Part shown: positions 1 through 9,269 of the stretch, piece after piece | Layout: each line of letters begins with the position of its first letter | How positions within the stretch are numbered: the first letter of the stretch is position 1 | Source: Palleronia sp. LCG004 | GTDB lineage: Bacteria; Pseudomonadota; Alphaproteobacteria; Rhodobacterales; Rhodobacteraceae | Direction: 5' to 3' | DNA: 64,000 nt | NCBI RefSeq assembly: GCF_032931615.1 | Contig: NZ_CP136759.1 | Location: forward strand, 1,922,001 to 1,986,000 | Position numbers and translations under genes: made by a program | Notes under the pieces: generated by a model | The model's input: the letters and a program-made list of their open reading frames with translations, nothing else | Databases searched by the model: none | Told to the model about the DNA's origin: nothing

Positions 1-341
1 GCGAGAGCTTCGACGCCTGGCTCGGCCGCATTTCCCGGCCCGCAGCTCCGCCCGAGGGCGCGCTCGAACGGGAGGGGCAGCGGGTGTTCTTCTCGGAAGG
101 GTGCGGTGCCTGCCATGCGGTGCGCGGGACCCAGGCGGCGGGCAGGCTCGGCCCCGATCTCACCCATCTCGCCGGCCGCACGTCGCTTGCCGCCGGCATC
201 ATGGAGCTGACGGGAGACAACCTCGCGCGCTGGATCCGTGATCCCGACGAGGTCAAGCCCGGGGCGAGGATGCCCGCATACGATCACCTGAGCGAGGCGG
301 AGATGTCCGCGCTCGTGGCTTATCTCGAGGGGCTGGAATGA
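1..341 (+). CDS. ctaC: Cytochrome c oxidase subunit II, C-terminal part with fused cytochrome c domain (5' end outside window)
   Basis: The reading frame is already open at base 3 and runs to a TGA at 339-341, giving about 112 visible residues. It begins with a stretch like the end of the subunit II cupredoxin domain (SFDAWLGRIS). A class I cytochrome c domain follows, with a haem site CGACH at 102-116 and a downstream candidate Met ligand in VKPGARMPAY. A subunit II that ends in a covalent cytochrome c defines a caa3-type oxidase, in which the domain passes electrons from the periplasm to the CuA centre. The CuA ligands lie upstream and cannot be checked. The stop overlaps the ATG of the next gene (ATGA). 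Whether the enzyme uses soluble cytochrome c or only the fused domain is unknown. Confidence 0.85.
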   Translation, partial: ESFDAWLGRISRPAAPPEGALEREGQRVFFSEGCGACHAVRGTQAAGRLGPDLTHLAGRTSLAAGIMELTGDNLARWIRDPDEVKPGARMPAYDHLSEAEMSALVAYLEGLE

Positions 342-2947
342 GCGCGACCGAATTCACCCCCGATCCCGCCCGGATCTCGGCCGCCGTCGATCAGGACGTG
401 ACGCCCGAGGGCATCTATCCCCCGACCGAGGAGATGCTGGCCGAACCCGTCGATCCGGAGGTGGCGCGCGCCCAGGAGGCGCGGTTGCGCGAGGTCTGGG
501 CCGATCCCAAGGGGTTCCGCTACTGGTCCGCCGTGAACAATTCCGAGGTCGGCAAGTGGTACTGCATGATGGCCTTCGGCTTCATGCTGGCCGCCGGGCT
601 TCTGGCGCTTTTGATGCGGGTGCAGCTCGCCGTGCCGGACAACGACTTCATCAGCGCGGACCGGTTCAACCAGTTCTTCACGATGCACGGCTCGGCGATG
701 ATGTTCCTCTTCGCGGTGCCGATGTTCGAGGCGATCTCGATCCTGATCCTGCCGGCCTTCCTCGGGGCACGCGACATGCCGTTCCCGCGGCTTTCGGCCT
801 ACGGGTTCTGGTGCTTCGTGATCGGAGGATTCTTCGTCTTCGGGTCCGTATTGTTCGATTCCGCGCCGAAATCGGGCTGGTTCATGTATCCGCCGCTTTC
901 GATGCTCGACGGGGGGATCGGGGCGGATATCTGGCTTCTGGGGCTGTCCTTCATCGAGGTCGCCTCCATCGCGGCGGCCGTCGAGCTCATCGTCGGCGTC
1001 ATCAAGTGCCGCCCGCCTGGGATGCGGATCAACCTCATGCCGCTCTATGCGTGGTATGTCCTCGTCGTGGGGGGCATGATCCTGTTCGCGTTCCCGCCGC
1101 TCATTGCGGGCGACCTGCTCTTCGAGATGCAGCGGAGCTTCGACTGGCCGTTCTTCGACCCCGACCGCGGCGGCGATCCGATGCTCTGGCAGCACCTGTT
1201 CTGGATCTTCGGGCATCCGGAGGTCTACATCATCTTCCTGCCTTCGATCGCGATCGCCGCGATGGTGGTGCCGACGGCGGCGCAGATCCCGATCTGGGGC
1301 TACAGCTGGATCGTGCTCTCGGCGATCGGCACGGGATTCCTGAGCTTCGGGCTCTGGGTGCATCACATGTTCACGACGGGCCTGCCGGCCATGTCGCTCG
1401 GCTTCTTCTCGGCGGCGTCGGAGGCTGTGGTGATCCCCACCGGCGTGCAGTTCTTCGCCTTCATGGCGACGCTGATGGTGGGCCGGGTCAAGATGATCCT
1501 GCCGATGCTCTGGATCGCGGGGGGCGTCGCGATCTTCACCATGGGGGGACTGACCGGCGTGATGGTCGCGCTCGCGCCCTTCGACTGGCAGGTCCACGAC
1601 AGCTATTTCATCGTGGCGCATCTGCATTACACGCTGTTCGGCGGGATGATCTTTCCGGTGATCGCGGGCGTCTATTACTTCTATCCGTTCTTCACCAAGA
1701 AGAAGATGTCGCCGAAACTGGGACGGATCAGCTTCTGGCTGACCTTCGTGGGCTTCAACATCTGCTTCTTCCCGATGCATCTGACCGGGCTGAAGGGAAT
1801 GCCGCGGCGTGTCTTCACCTATCCCGGCGATATTGGCTGGGACTGGCTCAACGCGATCTCGACGGCGGGGGCCTTCGTCACGGCGGCGGGAATCCTCGTC
1901 TTCGCCTGGGACCTGCTGCGCCCGAAGGGCCACCAGCCCCTGACCGAGCGGAACCCCTGGAACGCCGGGACGCTCGAATGGTCGCATGACGTGCCCGAGG
2001 AGTTCTGGGGCGTGCGGTCCGTGCCCTACATCACGTCGCGCTACCCTCTCTGGCAGCAGGAAAGGATCCTCGAGCGGATGGATGCGGGGCGCTACTACCT
2101 GCCCGATTCGCAGTTCGGGCATCGCGAGACGCTCATCACATCGGCCATCGACGCGCGGCCGCAGCACATCGCGCGCGTCACCGGGCCCGCATGGTGCACG
2201 ATCTGGGCCGCGGCCTTCACCGGCGGTGCGTTCATCTTTCCGACCTTCCACATCTACACGCCCGCGATCGTTTGCGGCGCGTTCGCGGTGGTCTGCATCC
2301 TCTACTGGCTCTGGACCTCGACCGCCCTGCACCCCGAGGTCGAGAAGCAGGATGTGGGTCTCGGCCTCAAGCTGCCGATCTACGTCTCGGGAAGCGCGGC
2401 ACCGGGGTGGTGGGGCGTCTTCATCACCATGCTGGGCGACATGACCGCCTTCGCGAGCCTGCTCTTCGGGGTGTTCTTCTACTGGACCGCGCGGCCCGAC
2501 TTCCCGCCCGAGGGGTCGGAACACGCGACGCTGTCCTGGGTCTATGCGGCCGTGATCTGCTATACCCTCGCCTGGGCCGCGACATGGGGCGCGCGCAACG
2601 TGAACCGGGCGGGATCGAGCCGGCGGGCGCTTTTCCTGCTGATCGGGGGGGTCGTGCTGACGCTGATCGGCGCGGGCGCGCTCTTCCAGTCACTCTGGGG
2701 CGCGGCGATGAACCCGGTCGAGCATGTCTATCCGGCGATCATGTGGGTGCTGGTGGTCTGGGTCCTGGCCCATACGCTTGCCGGGCTCGTCATGCTCGGC
2801 TTCTGCATCGCGGGGATCGTCTTCGGGCGGCTGACACCGCGCTACGACGCGGATCTCTGGAACGTGACGCTCTTCTGGCACTTCCTCGCGCTCACCGCCT
2901 TCGCCACCTGCGCGATGATCGGCGCGGTCCCGAGGCTGATGGGATGA
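338..2947 (+). CDS. ctaD: Fused cytochrome c oxidase subunits I and III
   Basis: This 869-residue polytopic membrane protein joins the catalytic subunit I (about residues 60-560) to subunit III (about 600-869). Visible metal ligands are H117 for low-spin haem, H293 and Y297 in GHPEVY (the CuB His and cross-linked Tyr), H342-H343, and H428/H430 in HLHY. It reduces O2 to water and pumps protons. The glutamate at the end of the D channel is kept (E295). The position that normally holds the K-channel lysine (PTG-x-K) is glutamine here, Q371. The length agrees with known I-III fusions. The start overlaps the subunit II stop and the end overlaps the next gene by ATGA, so the unit is translationally coupled. 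Oxidase identity is secure; the exact subtype is inference. Confidence 0.95.
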   Translation: MSATEFTPDPARISAAVDQDVTPEGIYPPTEEMLAEPVDPEVARAQEARLREVWADPKGFRYWSAVNNSEVGKWYCMMAFGFMLAAGLLALLMRVQLAVPDNDFISADRFNQFFTMHGSAMMFLFAVPMFEAISILILPAFLGARDMPFPRLSAYGFWCFVIGGFFVFGSVLFDSAPKSGWFMYPPLSMLDGGIGADIWLLGLSFIEVASIAAAVELIVGVIKCRPPGMRINLMPLYAWYVLVVGGMILFAFPPLIAGDLLFEMQRSFDWPFFDPDRGGDPMLWQHLFWIFGHPEVYIIFLPSIAIAAMVVPTAAQIPIWGYSWIVLSAIGTGFLSFGLWVHHMFTTGLPAMSLGFFSAASEAVVIPTGVQFFAFMATLMVGRVKMILPMLWIAGGVAIFTMGGLTGVMVALAPFDWQVHDSYFIVAHLHYTLFGGMIFPVIAGVYYFYPFFTKKKMSPKLGRISFWLTFVGFNICFFPMHLTGLKGMPRRVFTYPGDIGWDWLNAISTAGAFVTAAGILVFAWDLLRPKGHQPLTERNPWNAGTLEWSHDVPEEFWGVRSVPYITSRYPLWQQERILERMDAGRYYLPDSQFGHRETLITSAIDARPQHIARVTGPAWCTIWAAAFTGGAFIFPTFHIYTPAIVCGAFAVVCILYWLWTSTALHPEVEKQDVGLGLKLPIYVSGSAAPGWWGVFITMLGDMTAFASLLFGVFFYWTARPDFPPEGSEHATLSWVYAAVICYTLAWAATWGARNVNRAGSSRRALFLLIGGVVLTLIGAGALFQSLWGAAMNPVEHVYPAIMWVLVVWVLAHTLAGLVMLGFCIAGIVFGRLTPRYDADLWNVTLFWHFLALTAFATCAMIGAVPRLMG

Positions 2948-3333
2948 GCGATCGTGCGAAACCCCATGTCCCGCCCAAGACGGCGATGTGGCAGCTCATC
3001 GCCGGGCCCATCATCTGGTCGGTGCATTTCGTCCTGACCTATGGCGGCACCGCGATCTTCTGCGCCAAGCTCGAGATGGGGCCGCTCGCCCTGCCGCTGC
3101 GCGGCTATGTCGCCGGCGTCACCATCGCCGCGCTGGTCGCGATCGCGATCACCGGCTGGCTCGCCTGGGTGAAATGGGACCTCACCGACGACTGGGACTA
3201 CATCCACGAGGAACCGACCGACGAGGAACGGACCGAGTTCCTGGGCCATGCCGGCGTGCTGCTCTGTGTCGTCTCGGCCATCGGGGTGATCTTCGTAGGG
3301 CTTCCCGCGCTCCTCATCACGGGGTGCATCTGA
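2944..3333 (+). CDS. Small membrane protein of the oxidase operon
   Basis: A 129-residue protein with three likely membrane helices (about residues 15-40, 50-75 and 100-127) and an acidic loop between the second and third (TDDWDYIHEEPTDEERTE). I do not recognise a named family. Its ATG overlaps the ctaD stop (ATGA) and its TGA overlaps the next ATG, so it is made together with the oxidase. A role as an accessory or assembly subunit is inferred from position only. The start is fixed by the overlap; longer upstream readings would run inside ctaD. Confidence 0.8.
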   Translation: MSDRAKPHVPPKTAMWQLIAGPIIWSVHFVLTYGGTAIFCAKLEMGPLALPLRGYVAGVTIAALVAIAITGWLAWVKWDLTDDWDYIHEEPTDEERTEFLGHAGVLLCVVSAIGVIFVGLPALLITGCI

Positions 3334-3893
3334 TGGCATGGGCCGGGATCGCGGCGGCGCTGGCGGCGATGCTCTGGGCATTGCCGTGGAATGCGTGGAT
3401 CGGCGAATTCGCGACCCACATGCTGCGCCATATCGCGCTGGTCGCCATCGTGGCCCCCGTCCTCGCGCTGGCGATGCCGGAACGCTGGCGGGGCTTCGCG
3501 CCGCCTGTCCTTGCCGGGGCGGTCGTGGAGTTCTTCGTCGTCTGGGGCTGGCATCTGCCGGGGCCCTATCTTGCGAGCACCGAGGCAGGATGGATCGAGG
3601 CGGCGCAATACCTGTCGTTCCTGATCGTCGGGCTCGCCGTCTGGTGGGGAGCCTTCGCGGCGGAAAGCCCGCTCGTCGGGGCGGCGGGGCTGTTCCTGAC
3701 CTCGATGCACATGACGCTGCTGGGCGCGATCCTGATCTTCGCGGGGCGCACGATCTGCGACAACGGCATGACGCTGGCCGACCAGCATCTCGGCGCGATG
3801 ATCATGCTTGCCGTGGGCACGCCCGCCTATCTGCTCGGCGGGCTCGTCCTCGCCTCCCGCGTGCTGTCCCTGCCCGAGGAAAGATCGACATGA
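3333..3893 (+). CDS. CtaG-like cytochrome c oxidase assembly membrane protein
   Basis: A 186-residue multi-helix membrane protein that resembles the caa3_CtaG family (Bacillus CtaG type, not the Cox11-type copper chaperone). Features include HMLRHIALV near residue 30, a conserved WGWHLP segment, and TSMHMTLLGAIL near residue 128. In Bacillus this family is needed to make active caa3 oxidase. It is joined to the preceding gene by a TGATG overlap and to the cytochrome gene by ATGA. The match rests on the His-rich membrane segments and operon position. It is shorter than Bacillus CtaG, so the name is a family-level call. Confidence 0.75.
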   Translation: MAWAGIAAALAAMLWALPWNAWIGEFATHMLRHIALVAIVAPVLALAMPERWRGFAPPVLAGAVVEFFVVWGWHLPGPYLASTEAGWIEAAQYLSFLIVGLAVWWGAFAAESPLVGAAGLFLTSMHMTLLGAILIFAGRTICDNGMTLADQHLGAMIMLAVGTPAYLLGGLVLASRVLSLPEERST

Positions 3894-4969
3894 AGACCGT
3901 GCTCAGAACCCTCGCGGCGCTCGCGATCCTCGGGGCGCTTGCCGGCGGATCGGTCGTGCTCTTCGGGCTCTACAATGTCTCGGCCCGGCTGGGGCATCTG
4001 CCGTTCGTCACTCCGATCCTGCACACGACCTTCCGCAACTCGGTCGAGACATGGTCGATGGGAACGGACGTGCCCGAGGATCTCGGGACGGCCGATCGGG
4101 TCGATCTCGGGGCGGGGCATTTCGACACGGCCTGCCGGACCTGCCACGCGGCACCCGGCGACATCCGCTCGGCCACGGTGCTGTCGATGGTGCCGCAGCC
4201 GCCCCATATCCGCGAGGCGGTGGGGCACTGGGACGCGGGCGAGCTGCACTGGATCGTGTATCAGGGCGTGAAGATGAGCGGGATGCCCGCATGGCCCGCC
4301 GATCGCCCCGACGAGGTCTGGTCCGTCGTGGCGTTCCTCCAGCAGGTCGAGGATATGGACGAGACGCGCTACCGCGCCCTGAACGAGGTCGAGGTTCCCG
4401 CAGATGCGCCACCCAAGACGGCCTATTGCGCCTCGTGCCACGAGGCCGACGGCGTGTCGGGCAACGCGCTGATCCCGCGTCTCGACATCCTGTCGGAGAC
4501 CTACATCGACGCGGCGCTCGACGCCTATCGCGGCGGAGATCGCGAGAGCGGGTTCATGCGGCAGGCGGCGACATCCATCGGGGAAAGCGACCTCGCGGCG
4601 CTGGCCTCCTATTTCGCCTCGCGCGGGCCGGGCGCAGCGGCGGAGACGACGGCCGCGCCCGAGCAGGTCGAGCGCGGCCGCGCCATCGCCTATGCCGAGG
4701 TGCCGGGATCGGAGGACGTGCCGGCCTGCCGCGCCTGCCACGGCCCCTGGCCCGAGCCCATCGACCAGGCGTTCCCCTCGCTGGCCGGTCAATACGCCCC
4801 CTATCTCGAGACGCAGCTCGACCTCTGGCGGGAGGGGGAACGGGGCGGCGGGCCGCGCGCGGAACTGATGCACGAGGCGGCCGAACGACTCACCGACGAG
4901 CAGATCGCCGATGTCGCGGCCTATTACGCCTCGCTGGCACCCGCGACCCTCGACGAGGTCGCGGAGTGA
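3890..4969 (+). CDS. Membrane-anchored triheme cytochrome c
   Basis: A 359-residue protein with an uncleaved-looking N-terminal hydrophobic segment (about residues 7-28), then a periplasmic region with three haem c sites: CRTCH at 82-86, CASCH at 180-184 and CRACH at 280-284. Each site begins its own cytochrome c-like module of about 100 residues. The third module has a typical end (ERLTDEQIADVAAYYASL). As last gene of the oxidase unit it is a good candidate for the electron donor that connects the bc1 complex or soluble cytochromes to the oxidase. The partner is inference. It ends 4 bases from the convergent gapR gene. Confidence 0.85.
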   Translation: MKTVLRTLAALAILGALAGGSVVLFGLYNVSARLGHLPFVTPILHTTFRNSVETWSMGTDVPEDLGTADRVDLGAGHFDTACRTCHAAPGDIRSATVLSMVPQPPHIREAVGHWDAGELHWIVYQGVKMSGMPAWPADRPDEVWSVVAFLQQVEDMDETRYRALNEVEVPADAPPKTAYCASCHEADGVSGNALIPRLDILSETYIDAALDAYRGGDRESGFMRQAATSIGESDLAALASYFASRGPGAAAETTAAPEQVERGRAIAYAEVPGSEDVPACRACHGPWPEPIDQAFPSLAGQYAPYLETQLDLWREGERGGGPRAELMHEAAERLTDEQIADVAAYYASLAPATLDEVAE

Positions 4970-4973
4970 CCCG

Positions 4974-5237
4974 TCAGGTCATGCCGAGCGCTTCCATGTA
5001 CATCTCGAGCATGGCTTCCTCCTCGGCGAGGTCGTTCTTGTCGCGCTTCCTGAGCGCGATGACCTTGCGCATCACCTTGGTGTCGTAGCCGCGGCCCTTG
5101 GCCTCGGCCATCACTTCCTTCTGCGCCTCGGCGATGTCCTTCTTTTCCTGGTCGAGCCGTTCGTAACGCTCGATGAATTGCCGCAATTCGTCGGCGGTGA
5201 CGTGGTAGGAGCTGTCGGTGACGTCGGCGTCGGACAT
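4974..5237 (-). CDS. gapR: GapR family (DUF2312) nucleoid-associated protein
   Basis: This 87-residue protein is almost entirely helical and charged. It carries the DUF2312 pattern: an N-terminal coiled-coil region (ELRQFIERYERLDQEKKD) followed by EVMAEAKGRGYD and a C-terminal helix ending EAMLEMYMEALG. In Caulobacter, GapR is a dimeric-to-tetrameric clamp that binds overtwisted DNA ahead of replication and transcription and stimulates topoisomerases. The start MSDADV at 5237 gives the usual family length; extending upstream adds a basic, low-complexity stretch that does not look coding. It converges with the triheme cytochrome gene. Confidence 0.85.
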   Translation of the reverse strand: MSDADVTDSSYHVTADELRQFIERYERLDQEKKDIAEAQKEVMAEAKGRGYDTKVMRKVIALRKRDKNDLAEEEAMLEMYMEALGMT

Positions 5238-5375
5238 GGAGCGCGATCCCTCGGGCGATGTTGTGTGACGGGCCCCTCCCCTAGCCGCAGCGCCCGCTCT
5301 GGGCAAGGCCCCCGCGGCTTGCGCGCGAGGGCGCGATCGCCTAGCGGAGGATCCGGAGAAGCTGGGAAGGACGCG

Positions 5376-5591
5376 ATGGGCTTTCTGATCTGGATCGGTG
5401 CCGCGCTTGCGGTTCTGGGGCTCGCGGGGCTCGTCTACTGCATCGTCGCGGCGCTGAAGGCGCGGCGCGCGGGTCTCGACGACGAGGCGCTGCGCGCGCG
5501 GCTACAGGGTCTGGTCGCGTGGAACCTCGGGGCGCTTCTGCTTTCGAGCCTCGGGCTCGGCTGCGTGATCGTGGGGATCGTGCTCGGCTAG
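5376..5591 (+). CDS. Small two-helix membrane protein
   Basis: A 71-residue protein with two hydrophobic helices (about residues 3-26 and 47-70) separated by a charged loop rich in Arg, Asp and Leu (LKARRAGLDDEALRARLQ). The sequence GGGAAGG about 6 bases before the ATG at 5376 is a plausible ribosome site. The same frame is open well upstream, but that part is antisense to gapR and unlikely to be coding. I do not recognise the family. It could be a one-off inner-membrane protein. Confidence 0.7.
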   Translation: MGFLIWIGAALAVLGLAGLVYCIVAALKARRAGLDDEALRARLQGLVAWNLGALLLSSLGLGCVIVGIVLG

Positions 5592-5663
5592 GAAGGCGGC
5601 CCTTGAGATTGGCGGGCGCAGGGTGCAGATTCGCCACCGCGCCACTGACCGAGGAGACGCGTC

Positions 5664-6098
5664 ATGGATATCCGACCCATCACCGACGGCTATGCCGTCT
5701 CGCCGCAGATCGATCCGGGCGATCTGCCCGAAATCGCCGCGCGCGGCTTCGTCACGGTGATCTGCAACCGCCCCGACGCGGAGGTCGGCCCGGACCAGGC
5801 AAGCGACGCGATCCGCAAGGCGGCCGAAGCGGCGGGTATGAGCTTTGTCTTCAACCCGGTCGTGAACGGCGCGATGGGCCCCGACGAGGTGGACGCGCAG
5901 GCGCGGACGATCGAGGGAGCGAACGGTCCGGTCCTTGCCTATTGCCGCTCGGGAACGCGGTCCTGCTTTGCCTGGGCCTTCGGCGCGGTGGAGACGATGC
6001 CGGTCGAGGACATCGTCGCGGCAGGCGGTCAGGCGGGCTACGACCTCGGCCCGGCGGTGCCGCAGCTTCGCGCGATGGCTGAGAACGGCAGGGGCTGA
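5664..6098 (+). CDS. DUF442 / TIGR01244 family phosphatase-like protein
   Basis: A 144-residue protein with a dual-specificity-phosphatase-like fold. The active-site loop is visible as YCRSGTRS with C94 and R99. Conserved flanking segments are FVTVICNRPDAE near residue 29 and the N-terminal DGYAVSPQ. This family occurs alone or fused to persulfide dioxygenase-like beta-lactamases, and has been linked to sulfide metabolism and to phosphatase activity; the substrate here is unknown. GAGGAGACGCGTC in front of the ATG is a good ribosome site. There is no sulfur gene next to it to support a sulfur role. Confidence 0.85.
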   Translation: MDIRPITDGYAVSPQIDPGDLPEIAARGFVTVICNRPDAEVGPDQASDAIRKAAEAAGMSFVFNPVVNGAMGPDEVDAQARTIEGANGPVLAYCRSGTRSCFAWAFGAVETMPVEDIVAAGGQAGYDLGPAVPQLRAMAENGRG

Positions 6099-6232
6099 CA
6101 CTCCATTCCTATATTGACCGCGGCGACCCGGCCGGGCTGGCGAAGTCACGCGGTCGAGGGGGCAGCTCGACGGTCAGATCGGGTATCGCGGCCTTACCGT
6201 AGAGATGACTGACCGGGGGCCGAACGCGCGGC

Positions 6233-7162
6233 TCAGCCCTCGCCGTTCGGTCCCGGAATGTCGCGGGGCGCACTGGCCCGGGGGAACTCCGCCTCGGTGA
6301 ATTGCGGAACGGCCTCGCCGATGCGGACAGCCTTGCGGCCGGCGCTCTGGCCCAGACGGCCGAAGCAGAGGGGATGGTTGCCTTGCGCGACGAGGCGGAC
6401 CGCCCCCATGGAATGCCGCCCGAGCGTCAGCGTATCGCCGGGGCCGAGTGCCTCGATCTCGCCCACCGAAAGGCTCAGCCGCGCGAGTTCCGCGCGCAGG
6501 ACGACCTCCGCCCCGAGGACCCGCGCCTCGATCTGGTCGCCCCATTCCCGGCTCTCGCCAGCCGCGCTCACCGGTTCCTTCGGGCAGCGCGGGAGAACGA
6601 TGTCGAGTCGGCCGTTGCGCGGGCCGCCCGGCCCCGCCGTGACCGAGATGGAAAAGAGATCGTGCACCTCGTCCTCGAGCGACAGCGCGATCTCGACAAG
6701 GTTCTCGACCCGCGTCGCGTAGCGATAGCCGCTCGCCATCGCCTTCGGGGGAAGTTCGGCGACGAGGGTTTCCTGCGCGGTGAGGACCCGGTCGATCGGA
6801 TCGGCCACCATCGCCGCGTCGGTCGCCGTCACGGGGCGCGCCGAAAGCTTGCGCGTCTGCACGCGGCCGAGGGTCTGCACCTCGAGCATCGCCGCCAGCA
6901 GATCGTGGGAGACGATCGCCACGCCGTAGCCGTGAGGCCCGTCGAGCAACACGGCGAGCGCACCGGGCCCCGCGCGTCGCGCGATCTCCTCGGGGGCGAT
7001 CGGCTCCTCGATCACGTCCTCGATGACCGTTTCGAGCCCGATGGCCCGGGTGAAGCCGTGCGAGACCGCGCGTCGCCAGACGCGGGACACCGTCAGGGGC
7101 GGCGGCGCGCCGGCCGACCGACGGGGCCCGATCTTGCGGAGCAGCGGCGAGGAAGAGGTCAT
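6233..7162 (-). CDS. Orphan FliM/FliN family flagellar motor switch-like protein
   Basis: About 309 residues. The C-terminal 80 residues form a SpoA (FliN/FliM C-terminal) domain: LSLSVGEIEALGPGDTLTL followed by GRLGQSAGRKAVRI. The middle region (GLETVIEDVIEEPIAP onward) resembles FliM without the usual CheC-like signature. FliM/FliN proteins form the switch of the flagellar C-ring. There is no other flagellar gene in the window, so this is a stand-alone copy. The start at 7162 (MTSSSPLLRKIG) is favoured because the Pro-rich upstream extension to an ATG at 7207 does not look like family sequence. The true start is uncertain. It is divergent from acs. Confidence 0.7.
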   Translation of the reverse strand: MTSSSPLLRKIGPRRSAGAPPPLTVSRVWRRAVSHGFTRAIGLETVIEDVIEEPIAPEEIARRAGPGALAVLLDGPHGYGVAIVSHDLLAAMLEVQTLGRVQTRKLSARPVTATDAAMVADPIDRVLTAQETLVAELPPKAMASGYRYATRVENLVEIALSLEDEVHDLFSISVTAGPGGPRNGRLDIVLPRCPKEPVSAAGESREWGDQIEARVLGAEVVLRAELARLSLSVGEIEALGPGDTLTLGRHSMGAVRLVAQGNHPLCFGRLGQSAGRKAVRIGEAVPQFTEAEFPRASAPRDIPGPNGEG

Positions 7163-7309
7163 GGGTGTGCAGGGCCTTGGGGGGAATCTCGATTGCATCA
7201 TCGGCAAGGAGGGTTACCAAAGCTTGAAGATCGGCCCGGCCCCGCCGGGGATGGCGCACCGCGAGCGCCATGCTAGATGTTTCACCGATCGTGGATGGAG
7301 GAGAAATTC

Positions 7310-9262
7310 ATGTCAGATCATGCGGAAAAGCGAGCGCCCGATGCGGCTTTCGCCAAGGCGGCCCGGGTGGATGCGCGCCGCTACGACGAGATGTATCGCC
7401 GGTCCGTCGAGGACCCCGAGACGTTCTGGCGCGAGGAGGCGCAGCGGCTCGACTGGATGAAACCGTTCAGCAAGGTCCGCGAGGCGAGCTTCGATTACGG
7501 CAATGTCGAGATCAGCTGGTTCGGCGACGGCACGCTCAACGTCGCGCAGAATTGCGTCGATCGCCACCTGAAGGACCATGGCGACGACACCGCGATCATC
7601 TGGGTTCCCGACGACGATGACGGGTCCGACCAGCATATCAACTACGCGCAGCTTTCGAGCCATGTGAACAAGTTCGCGAACGTGCTGAAGAAGATGGGTG
7701 TCGAGCGTGGCGACCGGGTCGTGATCTATCTTCCGATGATCCCGCAGGCGGCCTATGCCATGCTTGCCTGCGCGCGGATCGGGGCGATCCATTCGGTCGT
7801 CTTCGCGGGCTTCTCCCCCGACGCGCTTGCAAGCCGGATCGAGGATTGCGGTGCCAAGGTCGTCATCACGGCCGATGGAGGACCGAGGGGCGGCAAGCTC
7901 ACCGCGCTCAAGAAGAATACCGACGCGGCCTTCGACAAGCTCGACACCGACGCGAAGATGCTGGTCGTCAAGCGCGCCGGCAACGAGATCGCCTGGACCG
8001 AGGGACGCGATCACTGGCTCCACGAGATGGAGGAGCAGGTCGACGACGATTGCCCGCCCGAGGAGATGAACGCGGAGGATCCGCTCTTCATCCTCTACAC
8101 CTCCGGGTCCACCGGCGCGCCCAAGGGCGTGGTCCACAGCCAGGCGGGCTATCTGCTGCATACCGCGATGAGCTTCGAGCTGGTCTTCGACTACCGCCCC
8201 GGCGACGTCTACTGGTGCACCGCCGATGTCGGGTGGGTCACCGGCCACAGCTATATCGTCTACGGGCCGCTCGCGAACGGAGCGACGACCTTGATGTTCG
8301 AGGGGGTTCCGACCTGGCCCGATGCGGGTCGGGCCTGGAAGATCTGCGAGGATCACGGGGTCGCGCAGTTCTATACCGCGCCGACCGCGATCCGCGCGCT
8401 GATGGCGCGGGGCGATCAGTTCGTCGAGCGTCACGACCTTTCGTCGTTGAGGGTGCTGGGCACGGTGGGCGAGCCCATCAATCCCGAGGCCTGGGCCTGG
8501 TACGACCGGGTGGTGGGCAAGGGGCGCTGCCCAATCGTCGACACGTGGTGGCAGACCGAGACCGGCGGCCACATGCTGACCCCCCTGCCCGGCGCGACGA
8601 CGACGAAACCCGGATCGGCGACGATGCCGTTCTTCGGGGTCCGGCCGCTCGTCCTCGATCCGCAGAGCGGCGAGGTTCTCGAGGGCAACGGCGTGGAGGG
8701 CGTGCTCGCCATCGCGGAAAGCTGGCCCGGTCAGATGCGCACCGTCTGGGGCGACCACGAGCGATTCATGAACACCTATTTCCAGCAATATGAAGGCGTC
8801 TATTTCAGCGGCGACGGCTGCCGGCGCGACGAGGACGGCTATTACTGGATCACGGGACGCGTCGACGACGTCATCAACGTCTCGGGCCACCGGATGGGAA
8901 CGGCCGAGATCGAATCGGCGCTCGTCTCGCACGAGGCGGTGAGCGAAGCGGCGGTGGTCGGCGTCCCGCACGACGTGAAGGGCCAGGGCATCTACTGCTA
9001 CGTCTCGCTCATGGATGGCAGGGAGCCGACGGACGAACTGAAGAAGGAATTGCGCGACTGGGTCGCGCAGGAGATCGGGCCGATCGCCAAGCCCGAACAT
9101 ATCCAGTGGACGCCGTCGCTGCCCAAGACGCGATCAGGCAAGATCATGCGCCGGATCCTGCGGAAGGTCGCGGCGAACGAGCACGACCAGCTCGGTGACA
9201 CATCGACCCTCGCCGAGCCGGAAGTGGTCGATACGCTGATCGCCGAGCGGCAGAACGTCTGA
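7310..9262 (+). CDS. acs: Acetyl-CoA synthetase
   Basis: A 650-residue AMP-forming acetate:CoA ligase, the normal length. It activates acetate to acetyl-AMP and then acetyl-CoA in the cytoplasm. Visible motifs are the P-loop [11 protein letters not shown] at 264-274, the substrate-binding segment [10 protein letters not shown], the hinge region [18 protein letters not shown], and the C-terminal [11 protein letters not shown]. Lys611 in that last motif is the residue that Pat-type acetylases modify and sirtuins restore in other bacteria. GGAGGAG 7 bases before the ATG at 7310 sets the start; an upstream in-frame ATG at 7277 has no such site. A GC hairpin follows the stop. Confidence 0.97.
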   Translation: MSDHAEKRAPDAAFAKAARVDARRYDEMYRRSVEDPETFWREEAQRLDWMKPFSKVREASFDYGNVEISWFGDGTLNVAQNCVDRHLKDHGDDTAIIWVPDDDDGSDQHINYAQLSSHVNKFANVLKKMGVERGDRVVIYLPMIPQAAYAMLACARIGAIHSVVFAGFSPDALASRIEDCGAKVVITADGGPRGGKLTALKKNTDAAFDKLDTDAKMLVVKRAGNEIAWTEGRDHWLHEMEEQVDDDCPPEEMNAEDPLFILYTSGSTGAPKGVVHSQAGYLLHTAMSFELVFDYRPGDVYWCTADVGWVTGHSYIVYGPLANGATTLMFEGVPTWPDAGRAWKICEDHGVAQFYTAPTAIRALMARGDQFVERHDLSSLRVLGTVGEPINPEAWAWYDRVVGKGRCPIVDTWWQTETGGHMLTPLPGATTTKPGSATMPFFGVRPLVLDPQSGEVLEGNGVEGVLAIAESWPGQMRTVWGDHERFMNTYFQQYEGVYFSGDGCRRDEDGYYWITGRVDDVINVSGHRMGTAEIESALVSHEAVSEAAVVGVPHDVKGQGIYCYVSLMDGREPTDELKKELRDWVAQEIGPIAKPEHIQWTPSLPKTRSGKIMRRILRKVAANEHDQLGDTSTLAEPEVVDTLIAERQNV

Positions 9263-9269
9263 AAGGTGC

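Noticed and set aside
320..2524. Long open frame antisense to the oxidase fusion gene
   Set aside because: Its product is Arg/Asp/His-rich without family sequence; it mirrors the codon bias of ctaD.
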